Program-made: the position numbers and the translations under genes | DNA from: CBDCYS01 sp965226185 | GTDB lineage: Bacteria > Acidobacteriota > Terriglobia > Bryobacterales > UBA6623 | Assembly: GCA_965226185.1 (NCBI GenBank) | Contig: CBDDCT010000005.1 | Location: 1,019,067 to 1,083,066, forward strand | Direction of reading: 5' to 3' | Length of the DNA: 64,000 bases | The notes under the pieces: generated by a model | What the model was told of the DNA's origin: nothing | The model's database searches: none | The model's input: only the letters and a program-made list of their open reading frames with translations | Shown: piece by piece, positions 25,587-33,970 of the stretch | How positions within the stretch are numbered: position 1 is the first letter of the stretch | Layout: the number at the start of each line of letters is the position of its first letter

Positions 25587-26030
25587 TTATTCCATAGTAA
25601 CCATGCCGCTTTGACCCAATTTTTCGGTCAACAGCCCCACTTGATCCACGCCCGTGCCGCGAAGAATGTTTACCACGTCGACCACCTTTCGGTATTTGGC
25701 GCGGGCGTCACTCTTGATGTAGACTGTCTTGTCCAGCCTTTCGGTAATTACGTCCCCAACTTCGGTAGCCAGATCTTGCGGCTCGATCTGCCCTCGCCCC
25801 AGGAACACTTTGCCATCGCGGGTGATCGCGACCACCAGCGCATCTTCCTTATCCGCGTCGTCCATCGCGATCGGGTTGCGGGTCTTGACCATATCCACAC
25901 TGACACCTTTGCTGAGCATGGGCGTAATGACCATGAAAATGATCAGCAAGACCAGCATCACGTCCACCATCGGCGTGACGTTGATCGCGTTGATTACGGC
26001 CGCGCCTTTTGATTTCTTCATCTTTATCAT
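25587..26030 (-). CDS. ExbD/TolR-family biopolymer transport protein (first copy)
   Basis: A 147-residue ExbD-type protein. The single membrane span near residues 18-40 contains the essential Asp in NVTPMVDVMLVLLIIFMV. The periplasmic part ends with the DVVNILRGTGVDQVGLLTE segment usual for the family. It follows the exbB gene by 76 bp in the operon exbB-exbD-exbD-TPR lipoprotein. Confidence 0.92.
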   Translation of the reverse strand: MIKMKKSKGAAVINAINVTPMVDVMLVLLIIFMVITPMLSKGVSVDMVKTRNPIAMDDADKEDALVVAITRDGKVFLGRGQIEPQDLATEVGDVITERLDKTVYIKSDARAKYRKVVDVVNILRGTGVDQVGLLTEKLGQSGMVTME

Positions 26031-26106
26031 TACTTACTCCTGTTCAACCGAAGCCGGCCGCCGGGGAGCGTCCCCCGGCGCCGAAATCGATTTCCAATCG
26101 CCAAAG

Positions 26107-26835
26107 CTACTTCGCGGCAGCCTTTTGGGTCTTCTTCAAGAAATAGTCGATCAACTCTGAGCTGGCGTTGTCCATCTCGACGTTGAAGCCCGCCACTTTG
26201 GAGTTGAAGTAGTTGTACATCCAGACGGCAGGAATGGCGACAAACAAACCGATCGCCGTCGCGACCAGCGCTTCGGAGATGCCGCCCGCCACAGCGCCCA
26301 GGCCCGTCGACTTTTCCGTCGAGATTCCCTGGAAGGCGTTGATGATACCGACGACGGTGCCGAACAAGCCGACGAACGGCGCGGTCGAGCCGATCGTAGC
26401 CAGGCCGCTAAGGCCGCGCGCAAGCTCGGCGTTGACAATGGCGTGGGCGCGTTCAAGAGCCCGCTGGGACGACTCGATCAATTCTCCTGGAATTTCGGTG
26501 CTCATCTCGTGAGCCTTGAACTCTTGGAGACCCGCAACAACCACTTTGGCCAAGTGGCTCTTCTTGTGCCGGTCGGCGAGTTTCACCGCCTCATCGAGCT
26601 TGCCGTCACGCAGGGCCCCGGCCACTGCCGGCGCGAACGCGCGTGACTGCTTCCTTGCGCCATTGAAAGCGATGTAGCGGTCAATCATCACACCGATCGA
26701 CCAAGCCGACATCAGGAACAAGATGACTACTACCAATCGAGCGGCAAGGCCCATCTGGTTCCACATCGAGATCATGTCGAAACCGATCTCTTGTTGCAGG
26801 AGTAACATACCCCAAAGTGAAAACTGCGTAAGCAT
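26107..26835 (-). CDS. MotA/TolQ/ExbB proton-channel family protein
   Basis: A 242-residue stator protein with three membrane segments (about 32-52, 145-170 and 190-212). The conserved third segment block is SEALVATAIGLFVAIPAVWMY and the second is GLATIGSTAPFVGLFGTVVG. With ExbD it forms the proton channel that energises TonB. It follows the tonB gene on the same strand. Confidence 0.93.
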   Translation of the reverse strand: MLTQFSLWGMLLLQQEIGFDMISMWNQMGLAARLVVVILFLMSAWSIGVMIDRYIAFNGARKQSRAFAPAVAGALRDGKLDEAVKLADRHKKSHLAKVVVAGLQEFKAHEMSTEIPGELIESSQRALERAHAIVNAELARGLSGLATIGSTAPFVGLFGTVVGIINAFQGISTEKSTGLGAVAGGISEALVATAIGLFVAIPAVWMYNYFNSKVAGFNVEMDNASSELIDYFLKKTQKAAAK

Positions 26836-26933
26836 AAATCCTTCCTCCTATTCCTCGAATCTAAAAACACAGCGCTTACGGCTTGGTGCTCGACCAAACC
26901 ACGCTGCAAAAAATCTCCCGAGACCGCGCCCGC

Positions 26934-27683
26934 TTACCCGCTAAGCGTAAAGTTGACGTCGACCTGGGTCACAACTTCCACCGGCTGCCCATTGAGCAGG
27001 GTGGGTCTGTAGCGCCACTGCTTTACCGCCGACAAGGCAGCAGGAATCAGCAGCGGATGACCGCCGAGAACTTCCAGTTTCTGGATGGTTCCGTCCTTGG
27101 CGATGATGGCGGTCAGCTTGACAGTGCCCTGAATCCTGGCCTGGCGAGCCAGCGGGGGATAGACGGGCCGCACCTGACGAATCAGGTTCGCCCTCTGCAC
27201 CGAGCCGCCGACTCGGATCCGCTTAGGCGGCGGCGGTGGTTTCTTCTTCACCGGCGGCGGCGGCGGCGGCGCTACCATGGGCGTGCTCGAAATAATGCCG
27301 CCAATCACGCCTCCCAAAGAACCGCCGAATGCGCCTCCGGGAACGCCGCCAACCACACCCGCGATGCTGGCAACGGGTGCCGCCGCCTCTTCAAAGATCG
27401 CAACGTCTTCAGGAATGTCGACCGGCTGGACTAGTTTACCCGCATCAAACTCGCGCGGTATAACCTTCACTTTGACGGTCACCGGCGGCGGCGGGGGCGG
27501 CGGGGGCGGCGGGGGCGCCACCAAAAACGTCATCAGCTCCGTCGCCGGCAGGCCGGCATAATTCAGCAAGGGGATGAGAATCGCCACGCCCACCAGCAAC
27601 ATCTGGAGAGCGAACGATGCCAGCACCGCCCACGAAGTTTTAGTCTTTCCTATCGCCGTTTCCATCAGACTTTGTTCGAACAT
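26934..27683 (-). CDS. TonB-family energy transducer
   Basis: A 249-residue protein anchored by one N-terminal membrane helix (about 20-42), with two proline tracts (11 Pro near residue 57; more near 145 and 155), a Gly-rich spacer, and a C-terminal TonB domain (about 165-249) with PVYPPLARQARIQGTVKL and WRYRPTLLNGQPVEV. It carries energy from ExbBD across the periplasm to outer-membrane receptors. No receptor gene is in the window. Confidence 0.92.
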   Translation of the reverse strand: MFEQSLMETAIGKTKTSWAVLASFALQMLLVGVAILIPLLNYAGLPATELMTFLVAPPPPPPPPPPPVTVKVKVIPREFDAGKLVQPVDIPEDVAIFEEAAAPVASIAGVVGGVPGGAFGGSLGGVIGGIISSTPMVAPPPPPPVKKKPPPPPKRIRVGGSVQRANLIRQVRPVYPPLARQARIQGTVKLTAIIAKDGTIQKLEVLGGHPLLIPAALSAVKQWRYRPTLLNGQPVEVVTQVDVNFTLSG

Positions 27684-27766
27684 GATTCACACCCTCCCTT
27701 CCAATACTCGCCGCCGGGTTACGGCAGCGTCCTCGCCTTCCCGTCCTGCGTTCGCGCCGGAGCCCT

Positions 27767-28954
27767 TCAGCGAGTCCGTCGTCCCCGGCCCGAGCGAGCG
27801 GCAACGAGTCCTTGCCACCATAGCAGAATTGGGCTGGCGATGAAAACCGACGAGTACGTTCCCACGATCACTCCCACAACCAGGGCAAAGGAAAATCCCC
27901 GCAGAACTTCTCCGCCAAACAGGAACAAAGACAAAACCGCGACCAGCGTAAGCCCCGAAGTCAGCACCGTACGAGCCAGAGTCTGGTTGATGCTGAGGTT
28001 CAATAATCTCTCCAGCGGCTGACGCCGTGTCAGCTTCAGATTCTCGCGGACCCGGTCGAAAATAACGATCGAGTCGTTCATCGAATACCCGACCAGTGTA
28101 AGCAACCCCGCAATGACCGGCAACTCCATCTCCCTGTCAAACAGGGAAAAGAACCCCAGAGTGATAAACACGTCGTGAAATACCGCCGCGACGGCTGCTA
28201 CCCCGTAGATCCATTCAAAACGAAACGCGATGTAGAGGAGCATCCCCGCCAGCGCCGCCAAAGTTGCGTTGCGGGCTTGGTCTTGAAGGTCCGCTCCAAT
28301 CTTTGGACCGACCACGCTGACACTGCGAATCGCGTACGCCCCAGCGTAAGCATCCTGCTGGAGCGCAGTTATAATATCAGGATTCACCCCCGGAACGGAA
28401 GTCAATTCTGAAAAATCTTTTAGGAGCCCGGAATGCGGCGGCTCGTCCCGAAAGGCAATCAGGGCTTGAGCCGTCTCACGCAGTTCCTCGCTCGTCAGTC
28501 CCAGCCCGGCCACTTTGTCGTTCTGCTGCAAGCGCTCTGAAAGAGCGTCGACGCCCGCCGTATTGAAATCGAACTTGTCCGCCTCACCGGGGTAGATGGA
28601 GCTAAGCGTCTCCATGATCCGCAATCTGCCGTTCGCCAACTCCTCTTCCTCGCCCGACAGATCAAGATCGATCTTCAGCTCGTGGCTGCCGCCAATCTCA
28701 GTAAAGGGCTGCAGGGTGGAGACGGCCAAACCTTTCTCCGTCAGCGCCGCCCGGATACGGTTGACGTCCGGAGCTTCGGCGAACTTCACGTAAACCAGCG
28801 TTCCTCCCTTGAAGTCAATACCCATTTTGAGGCCGCCCTTGGCCAGGACGCTTGCCAGCCCCACTAGGGCCAGTACGAGAGACAGACCGAAAAAATACTT
28901 GCGACGACCGAGAAAGTCGATATCAGTGAGTTTGAATAGTTCCATCGACGACAA
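27767..28954 (-). CDS. secF: Protein translocase subunit SecF
   Basis: A 395-residue SecF. Six membrane segments are expected; the first (about 18-36) is followed by GIDFKGGTLVYVKF, and the last half holds GYSMNDSIVIFDRVREN and LTSGLTLVAVLSLFLFGGE, the core SecF motifs. The periplasmic loop (about 55-215) is longer than in E. coli SecF. With SecD and YajC it draws exported proteins through SecYEG using proton flow. It lies 86 bp after secD. Confidence 0.95.
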   Translation of the reverse strand: MSSMELFKLTDIDFLGRRKYFFGLSLVLALVGLASVLAKGGLKMGIDFKGGTLVYVKFAEAPDVNRIRAALTEKGLAVSTLQPFTEIGGSHELKIDLDLSGEEEELANGRLRIMETLSSIYPGEADKFDFNTAGVDALSERLQQNDKVAGLGLTSEELRETAQALIAFRDEPPHSGLLKDFSELTSVPGVNPDIITALQQDAYAGAYAIRSVSVVGPKIGADLQDQARNATLAALAGMLLYIAFRFEWIYGVAAVAAVFHDVFITLGFFSLFDREMELPVIAGLLTLVGYSMNDSIVIFDRVRENLKLTRRQPLERLLNLSINQTLARTVLTSGLTLVAVLSLFLFGGEVLRGFSFALVVGVIVGTYSSVFIASPILLWWQGLVAARSGRGRRTR

Positions 28955-29040
28955 TTGGTCATCGATGCTCTAGACACCGACGACATCCCAAAAGTTCCCC
29001 GCGGCGAACAGGGTTTTTCCCTGCTGAGCGGCCGCTGAGG

Positions 29041-30669
29041 CTAGATGCTCAGTTCCCGCACCTTCTGTTTCCCCGAGAACGTGAAATCAAAAATAAGCCG
29101 TGAAACGAAAATGGACGTGAAAAGATTCGCCAGCAGACCGACGGCCAGCGTGACTGCAAAGCCCCGAATCGGCCCGCGCCCGAAAGCAAAAAGAAAAGCG
29201 GCCGCGATGATCGTCGTTAAGTTCGTATCGATGATCGTCAAGAACGCTTTCCCGAAACCGGCGTTCAGCGCCGCGATGACAGCTTTGCCGGCTCTCAGCT
29301 CTTCCCGAATTCGCTCAAAGATCAGCACATTGGCATCGACTGCCATGCCGATCGTCAAGATAATTCCGGCAATCCCGGGCAAGGTGAGTACAAGGCCGAA
29401 GTAACTCAAGACCGCTATCAGAATGAGCAGATTGAGCAGCAGCGCCACAACCGCATTGATGCCGGATTTACGATAGTAGACCACCATCAAGATCACGACA
29501 AGCGCCATGCCCAGCAGCGAGCTGCGAACGCCCTGCTGGATCGAGTCCGCGCCGAGTGATGCTCCAACGGTTCGTTGCTCCAGAAACTCCACGCTCGCCG
29601 GGAGCGACCCCGCCCGCAAAACCAGCGCCAGGTCCGTGGCCTCCTGCTGGCTGAGGCCCATGATGCGGCCCTCATCCTCAATCCGGTCTTGGATCGTAGC
29701 AACGTTCACGATACGGTTGTCGAGGACGACCGACAGTCTTCCCTGCCCTATCCGCGCTTGCGTGAAGTCGCCGAAGCGAAAACCGGCTTCGCGCGACAAG
29801 CTGAAACGTGCTTCCCACTGATTCGTTTGGGGGTCGCGGCCCGCGGACGCATTCCTGAGGTCGCGGCCGGTAACCACTGGCGTCCGCGTCAAAATGTACC
29901 ACTGCCGCAGGGACTGGCCGCCGGTACTCCTGGTCCGCTCACTCAGGATTTCGCTATTCGGCGGCAGGATTCCGCCGCTGTTGCTCAGCGCCTGCTCGCG
30001 GCTCATAAAGGGGCCGTCCAAAACCTCCTGGATTTCGAGCAGCGCCGTCATCTGGAGGATTTCCATCACTCGGCCCGGATCACTGAGGCCCGGCAACTGG
30101 ACCAAGATCTCATACTCCGCGTCAGCCCGGCCATGCTGCTGGATAACCGGCTCAGTCAGACCAAGGCCGTTCACGCGGTTTTCGATGGTGGTGATCGCCT
30201 GCGTCACCGTATTGCCCTTGATCGCGGCCAACATCGCGGGCCGCATGGTGAGCTTATAGGTGGTCGAATCCACGGAAGCGTGCAGCCACTCAATGAAGAC
30301 TTCGTCGATCGTCGAACGAAAATCGCCGCTACTCTCCGTCGGTACTCCCGAAACGGTCAGGGCGATGGAGTCGGCCTCTTCGATGGTCTGTGGGTCGTTG
30401 CGTTCGATCGAGTCGAACAGAATACCTTGATTATTGAGATCATCGCGGAGCCGCGCGATCACTTGGTCGGCCTCCGCCCGAATCGCATCCTGTACCTGAA
30501 CCTGCAGGATCAAGTGTGTTCCGCCCTTGAGGTCGAGGCCGAGGGGGATGTTGTCCGCGACGTTTTGCTTCAACTCATCGAAGGACGTCGGAATGCCGAT
30601 CACTCCGTAAAGGCACACCAAAATGATGGCGACGACCAAAGCCAGTTTTTGCCAAAGCTTGCTTGTCAT
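29041..30669 (-). CDS. secD: Protein translocase subunit SecD
   Basis: A 542-residue SecD. After the first membrane helix it has GLDLKGGTHLILQV, a long periplasmic region including the ENRVNGLGLTEPVIQQ segment, and five membrane helices in the last 170 residues with GIILTIGMAVDANVLIFERI and GRGPIRGFAVTLAVGLLAN. The proton-path Asp is in AVDANV. Gene order yajC-secD-secF after tgt is the common bacterial arrangement. Confidence 0.95.
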   Translation of the reverse strand: MTSKLWQKLALVVAIILVCLYGVIGIPTSFDELKQNVADNIPLGLDLKGGTHLILQVQVQDAIRAEADQVIARLRDDLNNQGILFDSIERNDPQTIEEADSIALTVSGVPTESSGDFRSTIDEVFIEWLHASVDSTTYKLTMRPAMLAAIKGNTVTQAITTIENRVNGLGLTEPVIQQHGRADAEYEILVQLPGLSDPGRVMEILQMTALLEIQEVLDGPFMSREQALSNSGGILPPNSEILSERTRSTGGQSLRQWYILTRTPVVTGRDLRNASAGRDPQTNQWEARFSLSREAGFRFGDFTQARIGQGRLSVVLDNRIVNVATIQDRIEDEGRIMGLSQQEATDLALVLRAGSLPASVEFLEQRTVGASLGADSIQQGVRSSLLGMALVVILMVVYYRKSGINAVVALLLNLLILIAVLSYFGLVLTLPGIAGIILTIGMAVDANVLIFERIREELRAGKAVIAALNAGFGKAFLTIIDTNLTTIIAAAFLFAFGRGPIRGFAVTLAVGLLANLFTSIFVSRLIFDFTFSGKQKVRELSI

Positions 30670-30718
30670 GGGACCTTACGGGTTCTCCTGAGAAAACAGC
30701 GTGGACGAGCGCGCGCTC

Positions 30719-31075
30719 CTATTTCTTCTCCTTGGGTGACTCATTGGCCAAGCCCGTCACGGCGTTGCGGGAGAACTGCAGCTTGACGTTGTCGGGTTTC
30801 ACGCGCAACGTGACCGTATTGTCGTCGCCAAGCGCAACCAGGGTTCCGATGACTCCGCCGTTTGTTACCACCTTGTCGCCGTTCTTCAAATTCTGCAGCA
30901 TCGCGTCCAGTTTGCGCTGCTTCCTGCGCATGGGCAAGAACAGCACCAGGTAGAAGATCACCACCATCATGATGATGGGGACCAGCGGGTTCTGGAGGGG
31001 ACTGGTGGCTTGCAGCAGGAAAGCCCATGGGGCTCCGCCGGCCAGCCCATCGAAGTTCGACAACCCTATCCACAT
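30719..31075 (-). CDS. yajC: Preprotein translocase subunit YajC
   Basis: A 118-residue YajC. One membrane helix (about 33-50) is followed by the conserved FLPMRRKQRKLDAML and GDKVVTNGGVIGTLVAL blocks. It is an accessory part of the SecDF complex. An extended N-terminus of about 30 residues precedes the helix. The gene sits between tgt and secD. Confidence 0.93.
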   Translation of the reverse strand: MWIGLSNFDGLAGGAPWAFLLQATSPLQNPLVPIIMMVVIFYLVLFLPMRRKQRKLDAMLQNLKNGDKVVTNGGVIGTLVALGDDNTVTLRVKPDNVKLQFSRNAVTGLANESPKEKK

Positions 31076-31222
31076 CGTTCGTTGCGTATCCGTATTTGCC
31101 GCAAATCCGTTTACCGCAAACCCAGGGATTTCACGCAGACCAGCTTATGGTTCCAGCCAGCCATGGATTTCCAGGGGACTTTCGGCCTAAGGATCTTTCG
31201 GCCTGCCCAGGAGCGAGAATGG

Positions 31223-32473
31223 CTACTCGCTCTGAGCGGTGTCAGAGCGAATGCGAGCTAAGTAAGCAGGCAACTGTCCAATGAGTATAGCTTCGCGAAT
31301 CCGCCGCAGCCTGTCAAGGTATATCGCCAAATTATGAAAAGTGGCCAAAGTGCCAAAAAGCATCTCCCGGGCCAAAAATAGATGCCGCAGGTACGCTCGT
31401 GAGTAGTTCCGGCAAGTGTAGCAGGAGCAGTTTTGGTCGATCGGCCGGGGATCATCCGACCAGCGGCTGTGCTTGATGATGATCCGGCCTCCGGACGTAA
31501 AGAAGTACCCATTGCGCGCATTGCGGGTCGGCAGAACGCAGTCCATCATGTCGACGCCGCGGGCGACGTATTCACCCAGCTCATCCAGCATTCCCACGCC
31601 CATCACATAGCGGGGCCGGCCGCGCGGCAGGATGTCCTCGGTGGCCTCAACCATCTCCAGGCTCAGCGGGCGTGGCTCCCCAACCGACAGGCCGCCTATC
31701 GCGTATCCAGGGGCATCGAGTTCACACAGACGCCGGGCGCATTCGCGGCGCAAGTCGCCGAACGTCGAACCCTGAACGATCGGAAACAGCACTGGCGCGG
31801 GCTCTCCAGCCGGCGGCTGAGTTGCACGAACCGAATCCTTCGCGCTCGTCTCACACCGCGCACTCGTCTCACACCCGCTGATTCGAGCCCAATGCGCCAT
31901 CCCGCGTCCGGCCCACAGGATGGTCCGCTGCATCGAAGCTCGCGCATGCTCGTGACTGACGGGATATTCCGTACACTCATCCAACACCATCATGATGTCG
32001 CTCCCGAGCGCTCGCTGAACCTCGACTGCCGACTCCGGCGTGAAGGCGTGTTCGGATCCGTCCAAGTGGGAGCGAAAAACGACACCGTCGTCGGTGATCT
32101 TGCGAAGTGAGCTGAGACTGAAAACCTGGAAGCCGCCAGAGTCAGTCAGGATGGCGCCCGGCCAATTGATGAAACAGTGCAGTCCGCCGAGTTTGGCGAT
32201 TGTTTCGTGTCCAGGACGTAAATACAGGTGGTAGGTATTGGCGAGAATGATCCGCGCGCCCAGCTCCTCGCCGAGCATCTTCTGGGTGAGGCCTTTGACG
32301 GTTCCTTGCGTTCCCACCGGCATGAAGACCGGCGTTTCGATCGTGCCATGCGGGGTATGCAGCAAGCCGGCCCGTGCGCGAGTGTGAGGACACTCGGCAA
32401 CGACTTCGAAGTGGGGCTTGGCGTTGGAACGGTCCGAGGTGATGACGATCTTATGATCCACACAAGCTTCCAT
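31223..32473 (-). CDS. tgt: tRNA-guanine transglycosylase
   Basis: A 416-residue enzyme that swaps guanine 34 for preQ1 in GU(N) tRNAs during queuosine synthesis. The general base Asp is in LTDSGGFQVFSLS near residue 108, the nucleophile Asp in GVDMMDCVLPTRNARNG, and the zinc site is C-S-C-Y-T-C with a later His near residue 370. Bacterial Tgt is about 375 residues; the excess is mostly an insert near 195-223 that contains a duplicated CETSAR/CETSAK motif. queA is not next to it; yajC-secDF follow. Confidence 0.93.
   Translation of the reverse strand: MEACVDHKIVITSDRSNAKPHFEVVAECPHTRARAGLLHTPHGTIETPVFMPVGTQGTVKGLTQKMLGEELGARIILANTYHLYLRPGHETIAKLGGLHCFINWPGAILTDSGGFQVFSLSSLRKITDDGVVFRSHLDGSEHAFTPESAVEVQRALGSDIMMVLDECTEYPVSHEHARASMQRTILWAGRGMAHWARISGCETSARCETSAKDSVRATQPPAGEPAPVLFPIVQGSTFGDLRRECARRLCELDAPGYAIGGLSVGEPRPLSLEMVEATEDILPRGRPRYVMGVGMLDELGEYVARGVDMMDCVLPTRNARNGYFFTSGGRIIIKHSRWSDDPRPIDQNCSCYTCRNYSRAYLRHLFLAREMLFGTLATFHNLAIYLDRLRRIREAILIGQLPAYLARIRSDTAQSE
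31844..31875 (-). repeat. 18-bp direct repeat inside tgt
   Basis: GCTCGTCTCACACC (31844) and ACTCGTCTCACACC (31862) lie 18 bp apart, encoding the CETSAR and CETSAK copies. Because the period is six codons, the frame is kept. Confidence 0.7.
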
Positions 32474-32512
32474 CGCGCGTCAACGTTTTTGGGATCAAGG
32501 GGACAAGAAGTC

Positions 32513-33454
32513 CTACCGCAGTTTCGCCGGCTCCCCGCCGTTCTGTTTGCTGCGAAGCGCGGCGTCCATGAAAGCGAAGATCTCGAGCGTTTCCTCATTC
32601 GGCACCGGCGGGACCCGCGTCTGGAAGAACTTGACGACGGCTCGCATCAACGGCGCATAAGCCCCTCCGGCCAGGCCGGTGATCTTGATCTGTTTGTCTC
32701 CATAAACAACCGCGCCATATCCGCGTTTGCCGTCGCGGATCGTTCGCACCGTTCCCAGGCGGCCGCCTTTCCAGGTCCCCACGATCACGCCGCCGCCTTC
32801 GGTGTAGGTCCGGGTCACCGACTGGCACCCAGTTCCCATCAGGCTGAAGAGCAGCTCGACCGGGTGGATTCCATACCAGGAAAGATCAAGGTGATGAGTC
32901 GGCTCAATCGGCGCCGGCCCCCAGGTGATCGCGCCGTGAGGCGCGGGAAGTCTCACTTTTTCGGCAGCGGAGTCGTAGCGCACGCTCGACGCGCTCCACC
33001 AGGGCACGCCGTGCTTTTTGCCGAGGCGGGCGATCTCTCGCGCGTCTTCGAGCGAGGCGGCCAGCGGCTTGTCGATGAATACCGGCAGACCCGCCTCGAA
33101 AACAGGCTTCACTTGCTCCAAATGCTTGCGGCCGTCAACGCTCTCCAGCAACACGACGTCGACTTTCGAGCAGAGAGTTGGAATGTCATCGACGATTTCC
33201 ACGCCGAATTCGTCCCGCAATTGATTCGTGTATTTGCCCAACCGCTCACGGCTGGAGGCGATGTCGGGGCTGCCCCCCGGATAAGCGGCGATGACCTTTG
33301 CGCCGGGCACATGGTCCGGGCTGGAAGAGTCATTGAGAATCCTCGTGAACGCGGGGGCGTGTGATGTGTCCAGCCCAATGATGCCCACTTTGATCTCGGC
33401 GGCGGAAGCAGCGCCGGCCAATAGCGCCAGAATGCAGAGTAAAGTCTTGATCAT
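32513..33454 (-). CDS. Gfo/Idh/MocA-family oxidoreductase with signal peptide
   Basis: A 313-residue Rossmann-type oxidoreductase of the Gfo/Idh/MocA family. A signal peptide (MIKTLLCILALLAGAASAAE) precedes the domain, so it is probably periplasmic, like glucose-fructose oxidoreductase. The cofactor loop is VGIIGLDTSHAP; FIDKPLAAS carries the family Lys-Pro, and THHLDLSWYGIHPVELLF the catalytic His region. The upstream open frame to 33505 is ignored because the signal peptide begins at 33454. Substrate is not predictable. Confidence 0.82.
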   Translation of the reverse strand: MIKTLLCILALLAGAASAAEIKVGIIGLDTSHAPAFTRILNDSSSPDHVPGAKVIAAYPGGSPDIASSRERLGKYTNQLRDEFGVEIVDDIPTLCSKVDVVLLESVDGRKHLEQVKPVFEAGLPVFIDKPLAASLEDAREIARLGKKHGVPWWSASSVRYDSAAEKVRLPAPHGAITWGPAPIEPTHHLDLSWYGIHPVELLFSLMGTGCQSVTRTYTEGGGVIVGTWKGGRLGTVRTIRDGKRGYGAVVYGDKQIKITGLAGGAYAPLMRAVVKFFQTRVPPVPNEETLEIFAFMDAALRSKQNGGEPAKLR

Positions 33455-33530
33455 GGCCCCATTGTACTCACTCACCCGGACCGCTTCGAGCAGGACGCTA
33501 CCCATTCTCGCCTCAAACCCGCCCGCTGGT

Positions 33531-33941
33531 TCAAATCCGGGGCTGGCGGTTGATCATGAAAGTTGAGGTGTGCTCGAAGAAGGCACGCAAATACTCGCTG
33601 ACCTCAGGCGGAAAGTTGGCTTCTTTCAGGGCCCCCTCCATGAGCTTCATCCAGCGGTCCCGGGCGCGCTGGTCGATCGCAAACGGCGCGTGCCGCCTTC
33701 GCAGCCGGGGATGCCCGCGCTGCTCGATATAGCGCATGGGTCCGCCGAATCGCCCAACCAAGAAATCGCGAAGCCGTTGTTCCGCGCCCGCCAGGTCTTC
33801 CGCTGGATACATCGGGCCCAGAATATCGTCGGTCGGAACCTGACTATAGAAACCCGAGATGAGCCGCTCAAAGCCCTCCTCGCCGATGATGCTGTAGATT
33901 CGATCTTCCATTCCCCGGTCTTCGATTTCCCGATCTGCCAT
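33531..33941 (-). CDS. Truncated haemoglobin, group II type
   Basis: A 136-residue globin. The GGPMRYIEQRGHPRLRRRHAPF block near residues 66-87 contains the proximal-His region and is the signature of the GlbO/YjbI-like group II truncated haemoglobins, which bind O2 or NO or take part in redox protection. The N-terminus (MADRE-IEDRG-MEDRI) is translated from a 15-bp tandem repeat, so the exact start is ambiguous: 33941, or the Met at 33911. Two G-rich ribosome-binding-like sequences are supplied by repeat units. Confidence 0.85.
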   Translation of the reverse strand: MADREIEDRGMEDRIYSIIGEEGFERLISGFYSQVPTDDILGPMYPAEDLAGAEQRLRDFLVGRFGGPMRYIEQRGHPRLRRRHAPFAIDQRARDRWMKLMEGALKEANFPPEVSEYLRAFFEHTSTFMINRQPRI

Positions 33942-33960
33942 TCCCCGATTTTCCCTGACA
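33901..33960 (-). repeat. 15-bp tandem repeat spanning the globin start
   Basis: Units start at 33901, 33916, 33931 and, degenerate, 33946 (plus-strand CGATCTTCCATTCCC type). Period is exactly 15 bp, five codons. Each unit read on the minus strand has GGGAA(A/T), giving repeated ribosome-binding-site/start modules. Confidence 0.8.
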
Positions 33961-33970
33961 ACGCCAAGTT

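Noticed and set aside
29575..30786. 403-codon plus-strand frame opposite secD
   Set aside because: Antisense to an unmistakable secD gene, with no domain of its own.
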